NCBI GenBank assembly: GCA_903904495.1 | Contig: CAIVCU010000260.1 | Span: forward strand, 1 to 8,497 | DNA length: 8,497 nt | DNA from: an uncultured Chlorobiaceae bacterium | GTDB lineage: Bacteria; Bacteroidota; Chlorobiia; Chlorobiales; Chlorobiaceae | Reading direction: 5' to 3' | In this document: piece after piece, positions 1-7,075 of the stretch | How the letters are laid out: every line of letters begins with the position of its first letter | Position numbering within the stretch: the first letter of the stretch is position 1 | Program-made: the position numbers and the translations under genes | Notes under the pieces: generated by a model | Told to the model about the DNA's origin: nothing | Databases searched by the model: none | Seen by the model: the letters and a program-made list of their open reading frames with translations, nothing else

Positions 1-69
1 ACCACACCCGAATCGAATCACTCTTCCTGCCTTGGTCAGACTCCTAAGAACACGGCCAGCTCTGATCAT
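1..69 (-). other. Possible 5' end of a divergent gene cut by the left edge (weak)
   Basis: On the - strand, a frame is open from about position 141 down to the window edge. It has an in-frame ATG at 69-67 preceded by GAGGG (84-80) about 10 nt upstream, which could serve as a ribosome binding site. Only 23 residues are visible (MIRAGRVLRSLTKAG...), rich in Arg and Gly, and I do not recognise them. The first ~70 bases are visibly richer in G+C than the AT-rich stretch that follows, which fits the edge of a coding region. The + strand is also open here: one frame runs to a TAA at 133-135 and another to a TGA near 92. A gene tail on + (for example a degraded transposase) is therefore equally possible. 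This is a guess about the edge, not a function call. Confidence 0.15.
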
Positions 70-159
70 AGCCACCAGACCCTCAAAATCTTGACGGACA
101 AAGAAAAAACATGCGACTGGTCGCAAAAAAAATAAACATTTTCATACCTCAGACAGCTT

Positions 160-188
160 TTGTACCACTACTGGGCATGGATTAGAAT
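160..188 (+). promoter_or_regulatory. Candidate sigma70-like promoter, distal
   Basis: TTGTAC (160-165) and TAGAAT (183-188) are separated by 17 bases. The -10 matches the consensus at 5 of 6 positions and the -35 at 3 of 6. It points towards cas3 but lies about 200 bases upstream. In AT-rich DNA such matches arise easily, so confidence is low. Confidence 0.2.
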
Positions 189-259
189 TTAGATAGTGGT
201 GATATTATCTGAGTGGTTCTGATTTTTTTAGATGATGGGACAATTTAGTAACTAACATG

Positions 260-287
260 TTGTTTTAACGTGATATGTGGATATATT
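260..287 (+). promoter_or_regulatory. Candidate sigma70-like promoter for the cas operon
   Basis: TTGTTT (260-265) and TATATT (282-287) have a 16-base spacer. The -10 matches at 5 of 6 positions and the -35 at 3 of 6. Transcription would begin near 294, giving an untranslated leader of about 100 bases before cas3. It is the better placed of the two candidates, but this is pattern matching only. Confidence 0.3.
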
Positions 288-392
288 TTCTTAATTTGAA
301 ATACGGTTTTTTATCCCTTTCTCTCAAGACTCAAATACGATCATACAACCTATACGTCCAGGCCGTTTCACCAATACTTCCCCTGAATAAAA

Positions 393-2879
393 ATGGAGTC
401 TCTTCAACCAAAGGCGTACGCTCACATAACAGCTAAACACACGCAACCTTTGGAGCATCATTTAACAAATGTTGCAGAGTTATCGCGTTCTCATGCTCAA
501 AAGATTGGGTTGCCTCTACATGGGGAATTGATCGGAATACTCCATGATTTTGGGAAATACAGCACCGAGTTCCAAAATTATCTAAAATCTGCAACTGGAC
601 TCCTAAATCCCGATGAAGACGAGGATTTTGTTGATGCGAAAGGTCTTAAAGGAAAAATAGATCATTCAAGTGCAGGTGCTCAATTCATATGGCAGGAACT
701 CTCGAATCAGGGTCAGTTGAGAATAATTGTCAGTCAAATTCTTGCATTATGTCTTGCTTCCCATCACTCTGGCTTGATTGATTGCTTGAGCTCAGGATCA
801 AATAGTCCAGTTGAGGATACATTCACCAAGCGAATGAAGAAGGCTGATCAGCGCACGCACTATACAGAAGTGCTTGATAAAGTGGACAAGGACATTCTTG
901 ATCATGTCCGAAAAATTATTGGCAATCCTGAATTTATCAAAGAGGTTGAAGCCATAATCAGGAGAATTATTCTTCTATCCCCCAATAAAAGCGATAAATG
1001 CTTGGTGGCACAAAACCAGATTGGATTATTGGTTCGATTTTTATTCAGTTGCCTAATTGATGCTGATCGAATCGATTCAGCCTGCTTTGAAAATCCTGCA
1101 AGGGTCAAGTACAAGTCTAATAGAGAAAATGTAACATGGGAAATCCTAACCACCCGACTGGAGGATCATCTTGGCAGGTTTAAAACGGAATATCCGATTG
1201 ACCAACTTCGTCGAGGTATTGCTGAACACTGCCTCAATGCAGCTAAACGTGACAAAGGAACCTATACCCTGACCGTTCCAACTGGCGGAGGTAAAACACT
1301 CGCCAGCCTTCGTTTCGCTTTGTATCACGCAATGATCCACAATATGGATCGTGTAATTTACATTATTCCCTTTACATCTATTATTGATCAAAATGCACAG
1401 GTTACCCGGCAGATTTTAGAGCCAGCAGGAGTTGAGCCCGGCAGCGTCGTGCTGGAGCATCATTCGAATCTTACTCCAGAACAACAGACATGGCGTAGTA
1501 AGGTTATTTCCGAGAACTGGGATGCGCCGGTTGTTTTCACAACAAATGTACAGTTTCTGGAAACACTCTTTGGAAGCGGTACTCGGGGTGCACGCCGTAT
1601 GCACCAGTTAGCTAACAGTGTATTAATCTTTGATGAAATCCAAACCCTGCCGGTCAATTGTATTCACCTTTTCAACAATGCAATCAATTTTCTTGTTGAG
1701 CAAAGTGGTGCAACTGTTGTTTTATGTACTGCAACGCAACCATTGTTAAACCGGGTTGATTCTCAGAAAGGCTCCATCCATTTGCTTGAAGAAAGTGAAA
1801 TTATCCCGGATGTGCGGCAACTTTTTGACGATCTGAAAAGAGTTGAAGTTTTGAATAACCGCAAACCAGGGGGTTGGCTTCTTGAAGAGATAGCTGAATT
1901 GACTCATGAGGAGACCAAGATAGCCGGAAGTTGCCTTGTTATCGTTAACAACAAAAAAACGGCTCAAAACCTTTATCGATTATGCTCAATACAAGATCGC
2001 TCTCAAGTCTATCACTTGAGTACAAATATGTGTCCGACACATCGAAAAACAGTCTTGGGCGAAATCAGAAGTAGGCTTGAAGAACAAAAACCGACAATCT
2101 GTATCAGCACTCAATTAATCGAAGCTGGAGTAGATGTTGATTTTGGAGCGGTTATACGCGTTATTGCCGGTCTTGACTCTATCGCCCAAGCAGCGGGACG
2201 ATGCAATAGGCATAATCAACGAAAAACAGGCCGTGTCCACATCGTCAATATCAAAGAAGAAAATTTAGGTATGCTCCCGGATATTCGAATTGGTCGTGAC
2301 AAAGCCGAACGAGTACTTGATGACTATGAGCAAGATCCTGAACGGTTTGGAAATAACTGTATTGGCCCTGAAGCGATGGCATGGTTTTACGAAAATTATT
2401 TTTTTTCGCGGGCTAATGAAATGGATTACTCGATTTCCTCAAATGAATTAGGACATGAGGATACTTTGCTCAATTTACTTTCGGTCAATACTCTTTCAAA
2501 CGATGAATACAAAAGAAGTCACCGACGGCACCCTGATATCTATTTGCGTCAATCGTTTATGACTGCAGCAAAGATATTTAAAGCCATTGATGCGCCAACT
2601 CAGGGAATTGTCATCCCTTTTGGTGAGGAAGGTCAGTCTATAGTAAACGAACTGTGCTCTATCCATCCCGCTGGAATCGTATTCGAAGTTCTACGCAGAG
2701 CACAGCAGTTCAGTGTTAATGTATTTCCAAAGCTTCTAAATGAAATGATACTTGCTGGAGTAGTACGGGAAACACAGGAGGGTACAGGAATCCTTTACCT
2801 TGCCGATAAGCGATATTACAGTTTAAAGTTTGGACTGAGTGAACAACCTGAAGAAATAATGGAGGTATTGGATGTCTGA
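393..2879 (+). CDS. cas3: CRISPR-associated nuclease-helicase Cas3, type I-C (fused HD + SF2 helicase)
   Basis: Cas3 is the effector recruited by target-bound Cascade; it unwinds and degrades the target DNA strand. The 828-residue protein carries an N-terminal HD nuclease: H22/H23, the HD pair H51-D52 in LHDFGK, DHSSAGA (90-96) and HHSG (124-127). An SF2 helicase follows: Walker A TGGGKT (297-302, K301), a DEIQ box (414-417) in place of DEAD/DExH, TAT (446-448), a motif-IV-like VIVNNKKTA, STQLIEAGVDVDF (572-584) and QAAGRCNR (599-606) with the motif VI arginine. A C-terminal extension of about 200 residues completes it. The start is fixed by an in-frame TGA at 384-386, only nine bases upstream, and by the YAH stretch usual near the N-terminus of this family. 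No Shine-Dalgarno precedes it. It is the first gene of the operon and overlaps cas5c by 8 nt. All nuclease and ATPase motifs look intact, so it should be active. Confidence 0.97.
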   Translation: MESLQPKAYAHITAKHTQPLEHHLTNVAELSRSHAQKIGLPLHGELIGILHDFGKYSTEFQNYLKSATGLLNPDEDEDFVDAKGLKGKIDHSSAGAQFIWQELSNQGQLRIIVSQILALCLASHHSGLIDCLSSGSNSPVEDTFTKRMKKADQRTHYTEVLDKVDKDILDHVRKIIGNPEFIKEVEAIIRRIILLSPNKSDKCLVAQNQIGLLVRFLFSCLIDADRIDSACFENPARVKYKSNRENVTWEILTTRLEDHLGRFKTEYPIDQLRRGIAEHCLNAAKRDKGTYTLTVPTGGGKTLASLRFALYHAMIHNMDRVIYIIPFTSIIDQNAQVTRQILEPAGVEPGSVVLEHHSNLTPEQQTWRSKVISENWDAPVVFTTNVQFLETLFGSGTRGARRMHQLANSVLIFDEIQTLPVNCIHLFNNAINFLVEQSGATVVLCTATQPLLNRVDSQKGSIHLLEESEIIPDVRQLFDDLKRVEVLNNRKPGGWLLEEIAELTHEETKIAGSCLVIVNNKKTAQNLYRLCSIQDRSQVYHLSTNMCPTHRKTVLGEIRSRLEEQKPTICISTQLIEAGVDVDFGAVIRVIAGLDSIAQAAGRCNRHNQRKTGRVHIVNIKEENLGMLPDIRIGRDKAERVLDDYEQDPERFGNNCIGPEAMAWFYENYFFSRANEMDYSISSNELGHEDTLLNLLSVNTLSNDEYKRSHRRHPDIYLRQSFMTAAKIFKAIDAPTQGIVIPFGEEGQSIVNELCSIHPAGIVFEVLRRAQQFSVNVFPKLLNEMILAGVVRETQEGTGILYLADKRYYSLKFGLSEQPEEIMEVLDV

Positions 2880-3588
2880 TAAAAATAGTATCGAATTCAA
2901 AGTCTGGGGACGCTATGCCATGTTTACTGATCCGATAACCCGAATTGGTGGCGAAAAATGTTCATATCATATCCCAACTTATGAATCCTTGAAGGGGATT
3001 GCCAAGTCCATCTATTGGAAACCTACTCTTATCTGGATTATTGACGAGATGAGGATAATGAAACGAATCAGAACACAAACCAAAGGAACAAAACCGTTAA
3101 AATTTAGCAGTGGCGGGAATGATCTCTCCATCTACACGTATTTGGCTGAAATTGAGTACCAGGTGCGAGCTCATTTCGAATGGAATCTGCATCATCCAGA
3201 ACTCGTAAATGACCGGATAGAGGGTAAACATTTCGCTATTGCCAAGCGCATGTTGGCGCTTGGTGGGAGGCAGGACATCTTTCTGGGTACGCGCGATTGC
3301 CAGGCATATGTCGAGCCTTGCGAATTTGGCACAGGGAGCAGCCCTTACGATGGAGAAAGGGAATTAACCTTTGGCTTAATGTTTCACAGTTTCGATTATC
3401 CTGATGAGACCGGGATTTCTGAATTGCATGCACGGTTTTGTCGGCCTGTAATGAATAATGGTTGTATTCGATTCGAACGTCCAGAAAAGTGTTCCGTATC
3501 AAAGTTTGTACGACCAATGCAGGCAAAAGTTTTTGGTAAAGATCAGTGGTGCAGTGTCGACAAAGAACTCACGGAAATTGGAGGTTAA
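2872..3588 (+). CDS. cas5c: Cas5c (Cas5d), crRNA-processing endoribonuclease of type I-C Cascade
   Basis: In type I-C, which lacks Cas6, Cas5c cuts the repeat hairpin of pre-crRNA and remains in Cascade bound to the 5' handle. The 238-residue protein has the family's usual length and opens with the RAMP-type motif FKVWGRYAMFTDP, then KIGGEK-like TRIGGEKCSY. By comparison with the Bacillus halodurans enzyme as I remember it (catalytic Y46, K116, H117), the equivalents are Y48 in SIYWKP and K119-H120 in EGKHFAIAKR. The conserved GGRQDIFLGTRDCQAYV (131-147) follows, and PDETG is also present. The ATG overlaps the end of cas3 by 8 nt and is preceded by GGAGG at 2861-2865, six bases away, indicating coupled translation. 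All catalytic residues are present, so crRNA maturation should be functional. Confidence 0.97.
   Translation: MSDKNSIEFKVWGRYAMFTDPITRIGGEKCSYHIPTYESLKGIAKSIYWKPTLIWIIDEMRIMKRIRTQTKGTKPLKFSSGGNDLSIYTYLAEIEYQVRAHFEWNLHHPELVNDRIEGKHFAIAKRMLALGGRQDIFLGTRDCQAYVEPCEFGTGSSPYDGERELTFGLMFHSFDYPDETGISELHARFCRPVMNNGCIRFERPEKCSVSKFVRPMQAKVFGKDQWCSVDKELTEIGG
3580..3584 (+). promoter_or_regulatory. Ribosome binding site that sets the cas8c start
   Basis: GGAGG sits five bases before the ATG at 3590 and lies inside the last codons of cas5c. The reading frame of cas8c stays open upstream to an ATG at 3458, but that one lies deep inside cas5c. The strong site here, with the family-typical MSWMQELY that follows, shows 3590 is the true start. 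Confidence 0.85.
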
Positions 3589-3589
3589 A

Positions 3590-5536
3590 ATGAGTTGGAT
3601 GCAAGAGCTTTATGTGACTTATAAAAACTGTGTAGGAAAAGAGCCGCCAGGGACTGTAAGGTTAATCCCGATCGGTCACATGACTCAACAGGCACAACTT
3701 GAGATTACCATTGATATTCAAGGTTCTTTCAAAAGAGCAAAGATTGTCCAGAAAGAGGAAACATTATTACCGGTAACGGAAGAGTCTGCCGGAAGGGTTG
3801 GTATAAAACCACCTCCTCACCCATTGTGCGACAAAGTGCAGTATTGTGCTGCAGATTATTCAACTACTTTTGGCGGTGAAAAACCTTCATTTTTCAAAGA
3901 GTACGAAAAGCAGCTTGCCGAGTGGTGTGAATCAGATTTTTCACACCCAAAAGCAAAAGCGATACTTTTTTACGTTAGAAACGGTAATGTTGTGGCCGAT
4001 CTTGTGAAAGAAAAATTACTTCATGTTGACGCAAATGGAAAGTTGCTTAATCGGTGGACAGATGCAAGTAAGAGCCCTGAAATTTTTCGTCTCTTAACAC
4101 CAAAGGCTGGCAAAAAAGATCAGGGTGATGCGTTAATTCGCTGGAATGTTATAGAGACAGGAAATCCTTGTTCTGCGGTTTGGGAAGATGAGTCTTTGCA
4201 GAGTGCATGGGTTGAATATGAAGCCAATGCAAGTAAAGAACAGGGTTTATGCATGGTTACCGGTGAAATGGCCGTGTTGGCATTAAACCATCCGAAAGGA
4301 ATACGTTATGGCGGTGATGGGGCTAAGCTCATCAGCGCTAATGATGACAAAGGGTACACGTTTCGTGGTCGATTTACAGACAATACTGGACAGCAGGCAT
4401 GTGGAGTTAGTAGAGAAGTCACCCAGCAAGCGCACAATGCTTTGCACTGGCTTATCAAGCGGCAGGCATACCGAAATGATGATCAAGTAATTGTTTCTTG
4501 GGCAGTTGGAGGAGCCAAGATTCCAGACCCATTTAGTAATTCTTATTCTTTGTTTTTAGGGGGTGATGACACTTTTGTTCCGGGTAACGAGGCTGATACA
4601 GTTGGAGATATTGGTCAGACTTTTGCCTTGCGTTTAAAGAAAGTAATTGCAGGATATCGGGCACAACTTGACGATACCGATGATATTGTTGTTATGGGGC
4701 TTGATTCAGCCACGCCCGGAAGAATGGCTATAACCTTTTATCGTGAGCTATCTGGCTCCGAATTTCTTAAACGACTTAAATCATGGCATCACCAAAATGC
4801 TTGGCATCAGGTTTTCAGTAAGGAGATTCATTTTGTTGGTGCTCCATCACCACAAGATATAGCGGAAGCTGCTTATGGACCCCGTTTGGATAAAAAACTG
4901 CGTAAATCTACAGTCGAGCGATTGCTTCCTTGCATCATTGACGCTCAGCGCATACCCCGTGATCTTGTCGAGTCTGTTTTTAGAAGGGCATGTAACCGGC
5001 AGGGTTTGAAAACATGGGATTGGGAAAAAACTCTTGGAATAGCATGTGCCATTTATAGAGGTTTTTACAACGAAAAACAATATCAGATGAAACTGGAAAC
5101 CGAAAGAAACACTCCGGATTATCTCTATGGAAGATTATTAGCAATAGCTGATAATATTGAAAACTATGCACTTAAGACGGCAGGAGAAGGTCGCGAAACA
5201 ACAGCTGCAAGATTGACGCAGAGATTTGCTGATCGCCCATTTTCCACATGGAGGACCATTGAATTAGCGTTAACACCTTACATGGTACGACTTCACTCTT
5301 CAGAAAAAACAAGAGGTTACCTGAAAAGTCGGAAACGATTGCTTGATGAAGTGATATGTGCTTTTAATGAAGGCGATTTTAGCAAAGAAAAAGATCGTCC
5401 CTTAACCGCTGAGTTTTTATTGGGATACCACTGTCAACGCCATGCATTGTTTTCTTCAAAGCCGACTGAAGCAGATAACATATTACCTGGTTCAGAAAAT
5501 ATTGATTCAACAACTGATTTAAACCAAGGCAAATAA
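3590..5536 (+). CDS. cas8c: Cas8c (Csd1), large subunit of type I-C Cascade
   Basis: Cas8c is the Cascade subunit expected to read the PAM, open the target duplex and recruit Cas3. I place the start at 3590 (648 residues) rather than at the upstream ATG at 3458, because of the GGAGG five bases before it and because MSWMQELY is a typical Csd1 N-terminus. The 44 residues ahead of it would only be a shadow inside cas5c. Visible family motifs (my numbering) are HPLCD (77-81), CMVTGE (221-226), HPKGIR (234-239), SANDDKGYTFRGRF (249-262) and AHNALHWLIKRQ (281-292). The C-terminal part from about residue 500 (DYLYGRLLAIAD onward) is helical in character and corresponds to the small subunit Cas11c, listed separately. 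It starts one base after the cas5c stop and ends one base before cas7c. Length is at the upper side for the family; there is no sign of damage. Confidence 0.96.
   Translation: MSWMQELYVTYKNCVGKEPPGTVRLIPIGHMTQQAQLEITIDIQGSFKRAKIVQKEETLLPVTEESAGRVGIKPPPHPLCDKVQYCAADYSTTFGGEKPSFFKEYEKQLAEWCESDFSHPKAKAILFYVRNGNVVADLVKEKLLHVDANGKLLNRWTDASKSPEIFRLLTPKAGKKDQGDALIRWNVIETGNPCSAVWEDESLQSAWVEYEANASKEQGLCMVTGEMAVLALNHPKGIRYGGDGAKLISANDDKGYTFRGRFTDNTGQQACGVSREVTQQAHNALHWLIKRQAYRNDDQVIVSWAVGGAKIPDPFSNSYSLFLGGDDTFVPGNEADTVGDIGQTFALRLKKVIAGYRAQLDDTDDIVVMGLDSATPGRMAITFYRELSGSEFLKRLKSWHHQNAWHQVFSKEIHFVGAPSPQDIAEAAYGPRLDKKLRKSTVERLLPCIIDAQRIPRDLVESVFRRACNRQGLKTWDWEKTLGIACAIYRGFYNEKQYQMKLETERNTPDYLYGRLLAIADNIENYALKTAGEGRETTAARLTQRFADRPFSTWRTIELALTPYMVRLHSSEKTRGYLKSRKRLLDEVICAFNEGDFSKEKDRPLTAEFLLGYHCQRHALFSSKPTEADNILPGSENIDSTTDLNQGK
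5087..5536 (+). CDS. cas11c: Probable internally translated small subunit Cas11c (within cas8c)
   Basis: In type I-C systems studied so far, the Cascade small subunit is not a separate gene. It is translated from an internal start in the 3' part of cas8c, and copies of it line the belly of the complex. The only in-frame ATG near the expected boundary is at 5087, residue 500 of Cas8c. It would give a 149-residue protein beginning MKLETERNTPDYLYGRLL, just ahead of the conserved DYLYGRLLAIAD stretch. It shares the cas8c stop. I see no good Shine-Dalgarno directly upstream; the nearest purine-rich patch, AGAGG at 5057-5061, is about 25 bases away. An in-frame TTG at 5006 is the alternative. The existence of the product follows from family knowledge; the exact start is inferred. 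Confidence 0.5.
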   Translation: MKLETERNTPDYLYGRLLAIADNIENYALKTAGEGRETTAARLTQRFADRPFSTWRTIELALTPYMVRLHSSEKTRGYLKSRKRLLDEVICAFNEGDFSKEKDRPLTAEFLLGYHCQRHALFSSKPTEADNILPGSENIDSTTDLNQGK

Positions 5537-5537
5537 A

Positions 5538-6419
5538 ATGGGCAACCTCCAAAACAAAATTGACTTCGCTGTAATCCTGCGAGTTCGAAACGCCAATCCT
5601 AATGGTGATCCCCTCAATGGTAATCGTCCGCGTACTGATTACTCTAATTTTGGTGAAATTTCTGATGTCTGCATTAAAAGAAAAGTCCGTGATCGACTAC
5701 TTGATCGCTGGGTAGCAAACGGTAAAAAGGATGACGGAAACATGATCTTTGTTCAGTCTGATGACAGGAATGAAGATGGATCAAAGAGCCTCCGCGCAAG
5801 AGCAGAAGCTGTATTGGGAAGCAAGCTTGGCTCAGATGAAACTGTAAAACTTTCATGTGAGAAGTGGGTCGATGTACGCGCTTTTGGTCAGCTTTTCGCA
5901 CTGAAAAGCACAAAAAAAACGAGTAAAAATTCAGATGAAGCTGGTACTGAAGGTGACAATGGAATCTCTATTGGAATTCGTGGTCCTGTAACCATCCAAT
6001 CCGCATTCAGTGTTGAGCCTGTAGATATCACCAGCATTCAAATTACGAAAAGTGTTAGTGGTGAAGGGGATGGAACGAAGCGTGGATCTGACACGATGGG
6101 GATGAAACATCGGATTGATAAGGGTGTCTATGTTTTCTTCGGAAGCATGAATCCTCAATTGGCAGAGAGAACTGGTTTCTCAGATAATGATGCTGAAGTT
6201 ATAAAGGAAATTCTGCCACGGTTGTTCGAAAACGATGAATCATCTGCCCGGCCGGCTGGCAGCATGGAGGTACTGAGAGTTATATGGTGGAAGCATAACT
6301 GTAAATCTGGTCAGTACTCTTCTGCAAAAGTCCATCGTTCATTAGACGTTAAGGAGGGTGGTGATTTCGATCTGATCGATTTGAAAGGGTTGGAACCAGA
6401 AATCATTGATGGGTTTTAA
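5538..6419 (+). CDS. cas7c: Cas7c (Csd2), backbone subunit of type I-C Cascade
   Basis: Cas7c polymerises along the crRNA spacer to form the Cascade backbone and holds the guide for pairing with target DNA. The 293-residue protein carries the family's signatures in order: RVRNANPNGDPLNGNRPRTD (16-34 region), DVCIKRKVRDRL (43-54), WVDVRAFGQLFALK (110-123), GIRGPVTIQ (146-154), DTMGMKHRIDKGVYVFFG (185-202) and RTGFSDND (211-218). Between DVRAFG and GIRGP lies a short hydrophilic loop rich in Lys, Ser, Asp and Gly (about 124-142). It is encoded partly by a run of eight A (5912-5919), a possible slippage site though the frame is intact. The start is one base after the cas8c stop, with AAGG (5526-5529) eight bases upstream as a modest ribosome binding site; termination-reinitiation from cas8c is likely. 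Length is normal for Csd2. Confidence 0.97.
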   Translation: MGNLQNKIDFAVILRVRNANPNGDPLNGNRPRTDYSNFGEISDVCIKRKVRDRLLDRWVANGKKDDGNMIFVQSDDRNEDGSKSLRARAEAVLGSKLGSDETVKLSCEKWVDVRAFGQLFALKSTKKTSKNSDEAGTEGDNGISIGIRGPVTIQSAFSVEPVDITSIQITKSVSGEGDGTKRGSDTMGMKHRIDKGVYVFFGSMNPQLAERTGFSDNDAEVIKEILPRLFENDESSARPAGSMEVLRVIWWKHNCKSGQYSSAKVHRSLDVKEGGDFDLIDLKGLEPEIIDGF

Positions 6420-6430
6420 GCGCTAGCGCT
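6419..6430. repeat. Perfect 12-bp palindrome between cas7c and cas4
   Basis: AGCGCTAGCGCT is its own reverse complement and also a tandem pair of AGCGCT. It begins on the last base of the cas7c stop codon and ends directly against the cas4 ATG, so it occupies the position where a Shine-Dalgarno sequence would normally lie. It may be a protein-binding site, a short RNA stem affecting cas4 translation, or chance. It is strikingly GC-rich against its surroundings. Confidence 0.8.
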
Positions 6431-7075
6431 ATGTACACCGAATCAGACTTCGTAGCCTTGTCCGCATTGCAGCATTTTGTCTATTGCCCAAGGCAGTGTG
6501 CGTTGATCCATCTTGAGCAGATATGGAGTGAGAACGGCTACACTGCTGAAGGTCGAGAGATGCATGAGCGAGTCGATGACGGCAAAACGTCCTATCGTAG
6601 TGGTGTCCGTGTAACCAGAAGTGAGTTATTGAGGAGTGCTATGCTTGGCATCTCTGGTGTGGCAGACGTTGTGGAATGGCACAAGCTGAATAATCATGAA
6701 GAGCCTTTTCCTGTTGAGTATAAACGAGGAAAACCGAAACAACATGATGCCGACAAAATTCAGCTCTGTGCTCAGGCAATATGCCTCGAAGAGATGCTTG
6801 CTCTTCATATTTCTTCGGGGGCATTGTTTTATGGTCAGACAAAACGCAGGCTTGATGTTGTTTTTGATGATGCTTTGCGCGAAAAAACTCTTCTTGCCGC
6901 TGAAGGTGTGCATGACCTTTTCCGGAATGGGACTACCCCGCCACCTGATCCCGGACCAAAATGCAAGCTTTGCTCACTGAAGGAGGAGTGCCTGCCGGAT
7001 GTTATCGTGCAAAGCAAATCAGCAACGATCTACCTTAAAAAATTGCTCCAAACACTCTCGGAGGAAGAGATTTGA
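6431..7075 (+). CDS. cas4: Cas4, RecB-like Fe-S exonuclease for spacer acquisition (type I-C)
   Basis: Cas4 works with Cas1-Cas2 to trim prespacers and check the PAM so that spacers are inserted in the right orientation. The 214-residue protein is full length. It shows the N-terminal cluster cysteine C19 (YCPRQC) and the C-terminal cysteines C178, C181 and C187 (CKLCSLKEEC), together the four ligands expected for a 4Fe-4S cluster. The RecB nuclease residues are H45 (GREMHERV), D79 (GVADVV), E96 and K98 (VEYKRGK), with the QLCAQAICLEE helix at 111-121. The start MYTESDFVALSALQHF matches the family's usual N-terminus. No Shine-Dalgarno is visible; the 11-nt gap after cas7c is taken up by a perfect palindrome, so translation probably depends on coupling. 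The 3' end overlaps cas1 by 4 nt. Confidence 0.96.
   Translation: MYTESDFVALSALQHFVYCPRQCALIHLEQIWSENGYTAEGREMHERVDDGKTSYRSGVRVTRSELLRSAMLGISGVADVVEWHKLNNHEEPFPVEYKRGKPKQHDADKIQLCAQAICLEEMLALHISSGALFYGQTKRRLDVVFDDALREKTLLAAEGVHDLFRNGTTPPPDPGPKCKLCSLKEECLPDVIVQSKSATIYLKKLLQTLSEEEI
7060..7064 (+). promoter_or_regulatory. Ribosome binding site for the TTG start of cas1
   Basis: GGAGG lies seven bases before the TTG at 7072, inside the end of cas4, and continues into a purine-rich GGAAGAGA. It supports the unusual TTG start, which overlaps the cas4 stop as TTGA. Confidence 0.8.

Larger units (their letters stand above)
70..392. other. AT-rich intergenic region upstream of the cas operon
   Basis: No convincing gene is visible in this stretch. 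It holds a 12-base inverted repeat, GCGACTGGTCGC (113-124), flanked by A-runs. The arms are 5 bp with only 2 bases between them, so it is more likely a protein-binding site or chance than a hairpin. It also holds two sigma70-like promoter candidates, listed separately. No type I-C-like repeat unit or riboswitch-like fold could be recognised by eye. The last 12 bases before cas3 carry no Shine-Dalgarno sequence. The operon's promoter and any control site are expected somewhere here. Confidence 0.6.

Noticed and set aside
113..124. GCGACTGGTCGC inverted repeat next to T/A runs as a terminator
   Set aside because: The loop would be two bases (or a four-pair stem with a tetraloop). The T-run lies on the - strand side, where no gene ends, so it is kept only as a possible binding site.
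361..380. GTTTCACC upstream of cas3 as a degenerate CRISPR repeat end
   Set aside because: Only a few bases resemble the repeat terminus, and no second copy or repeat-length match exists nearby.
902..1967. Several - strand open frames opposite cas3
   Set aside because: They lie antisense to conserved helicase coding sequence, have no family features, and are typical shadows.
4308..4490. Small + strand open frame inside cas8c
   Set aside because: It is out of frame with an intact, well-conserved gene and has no family features.
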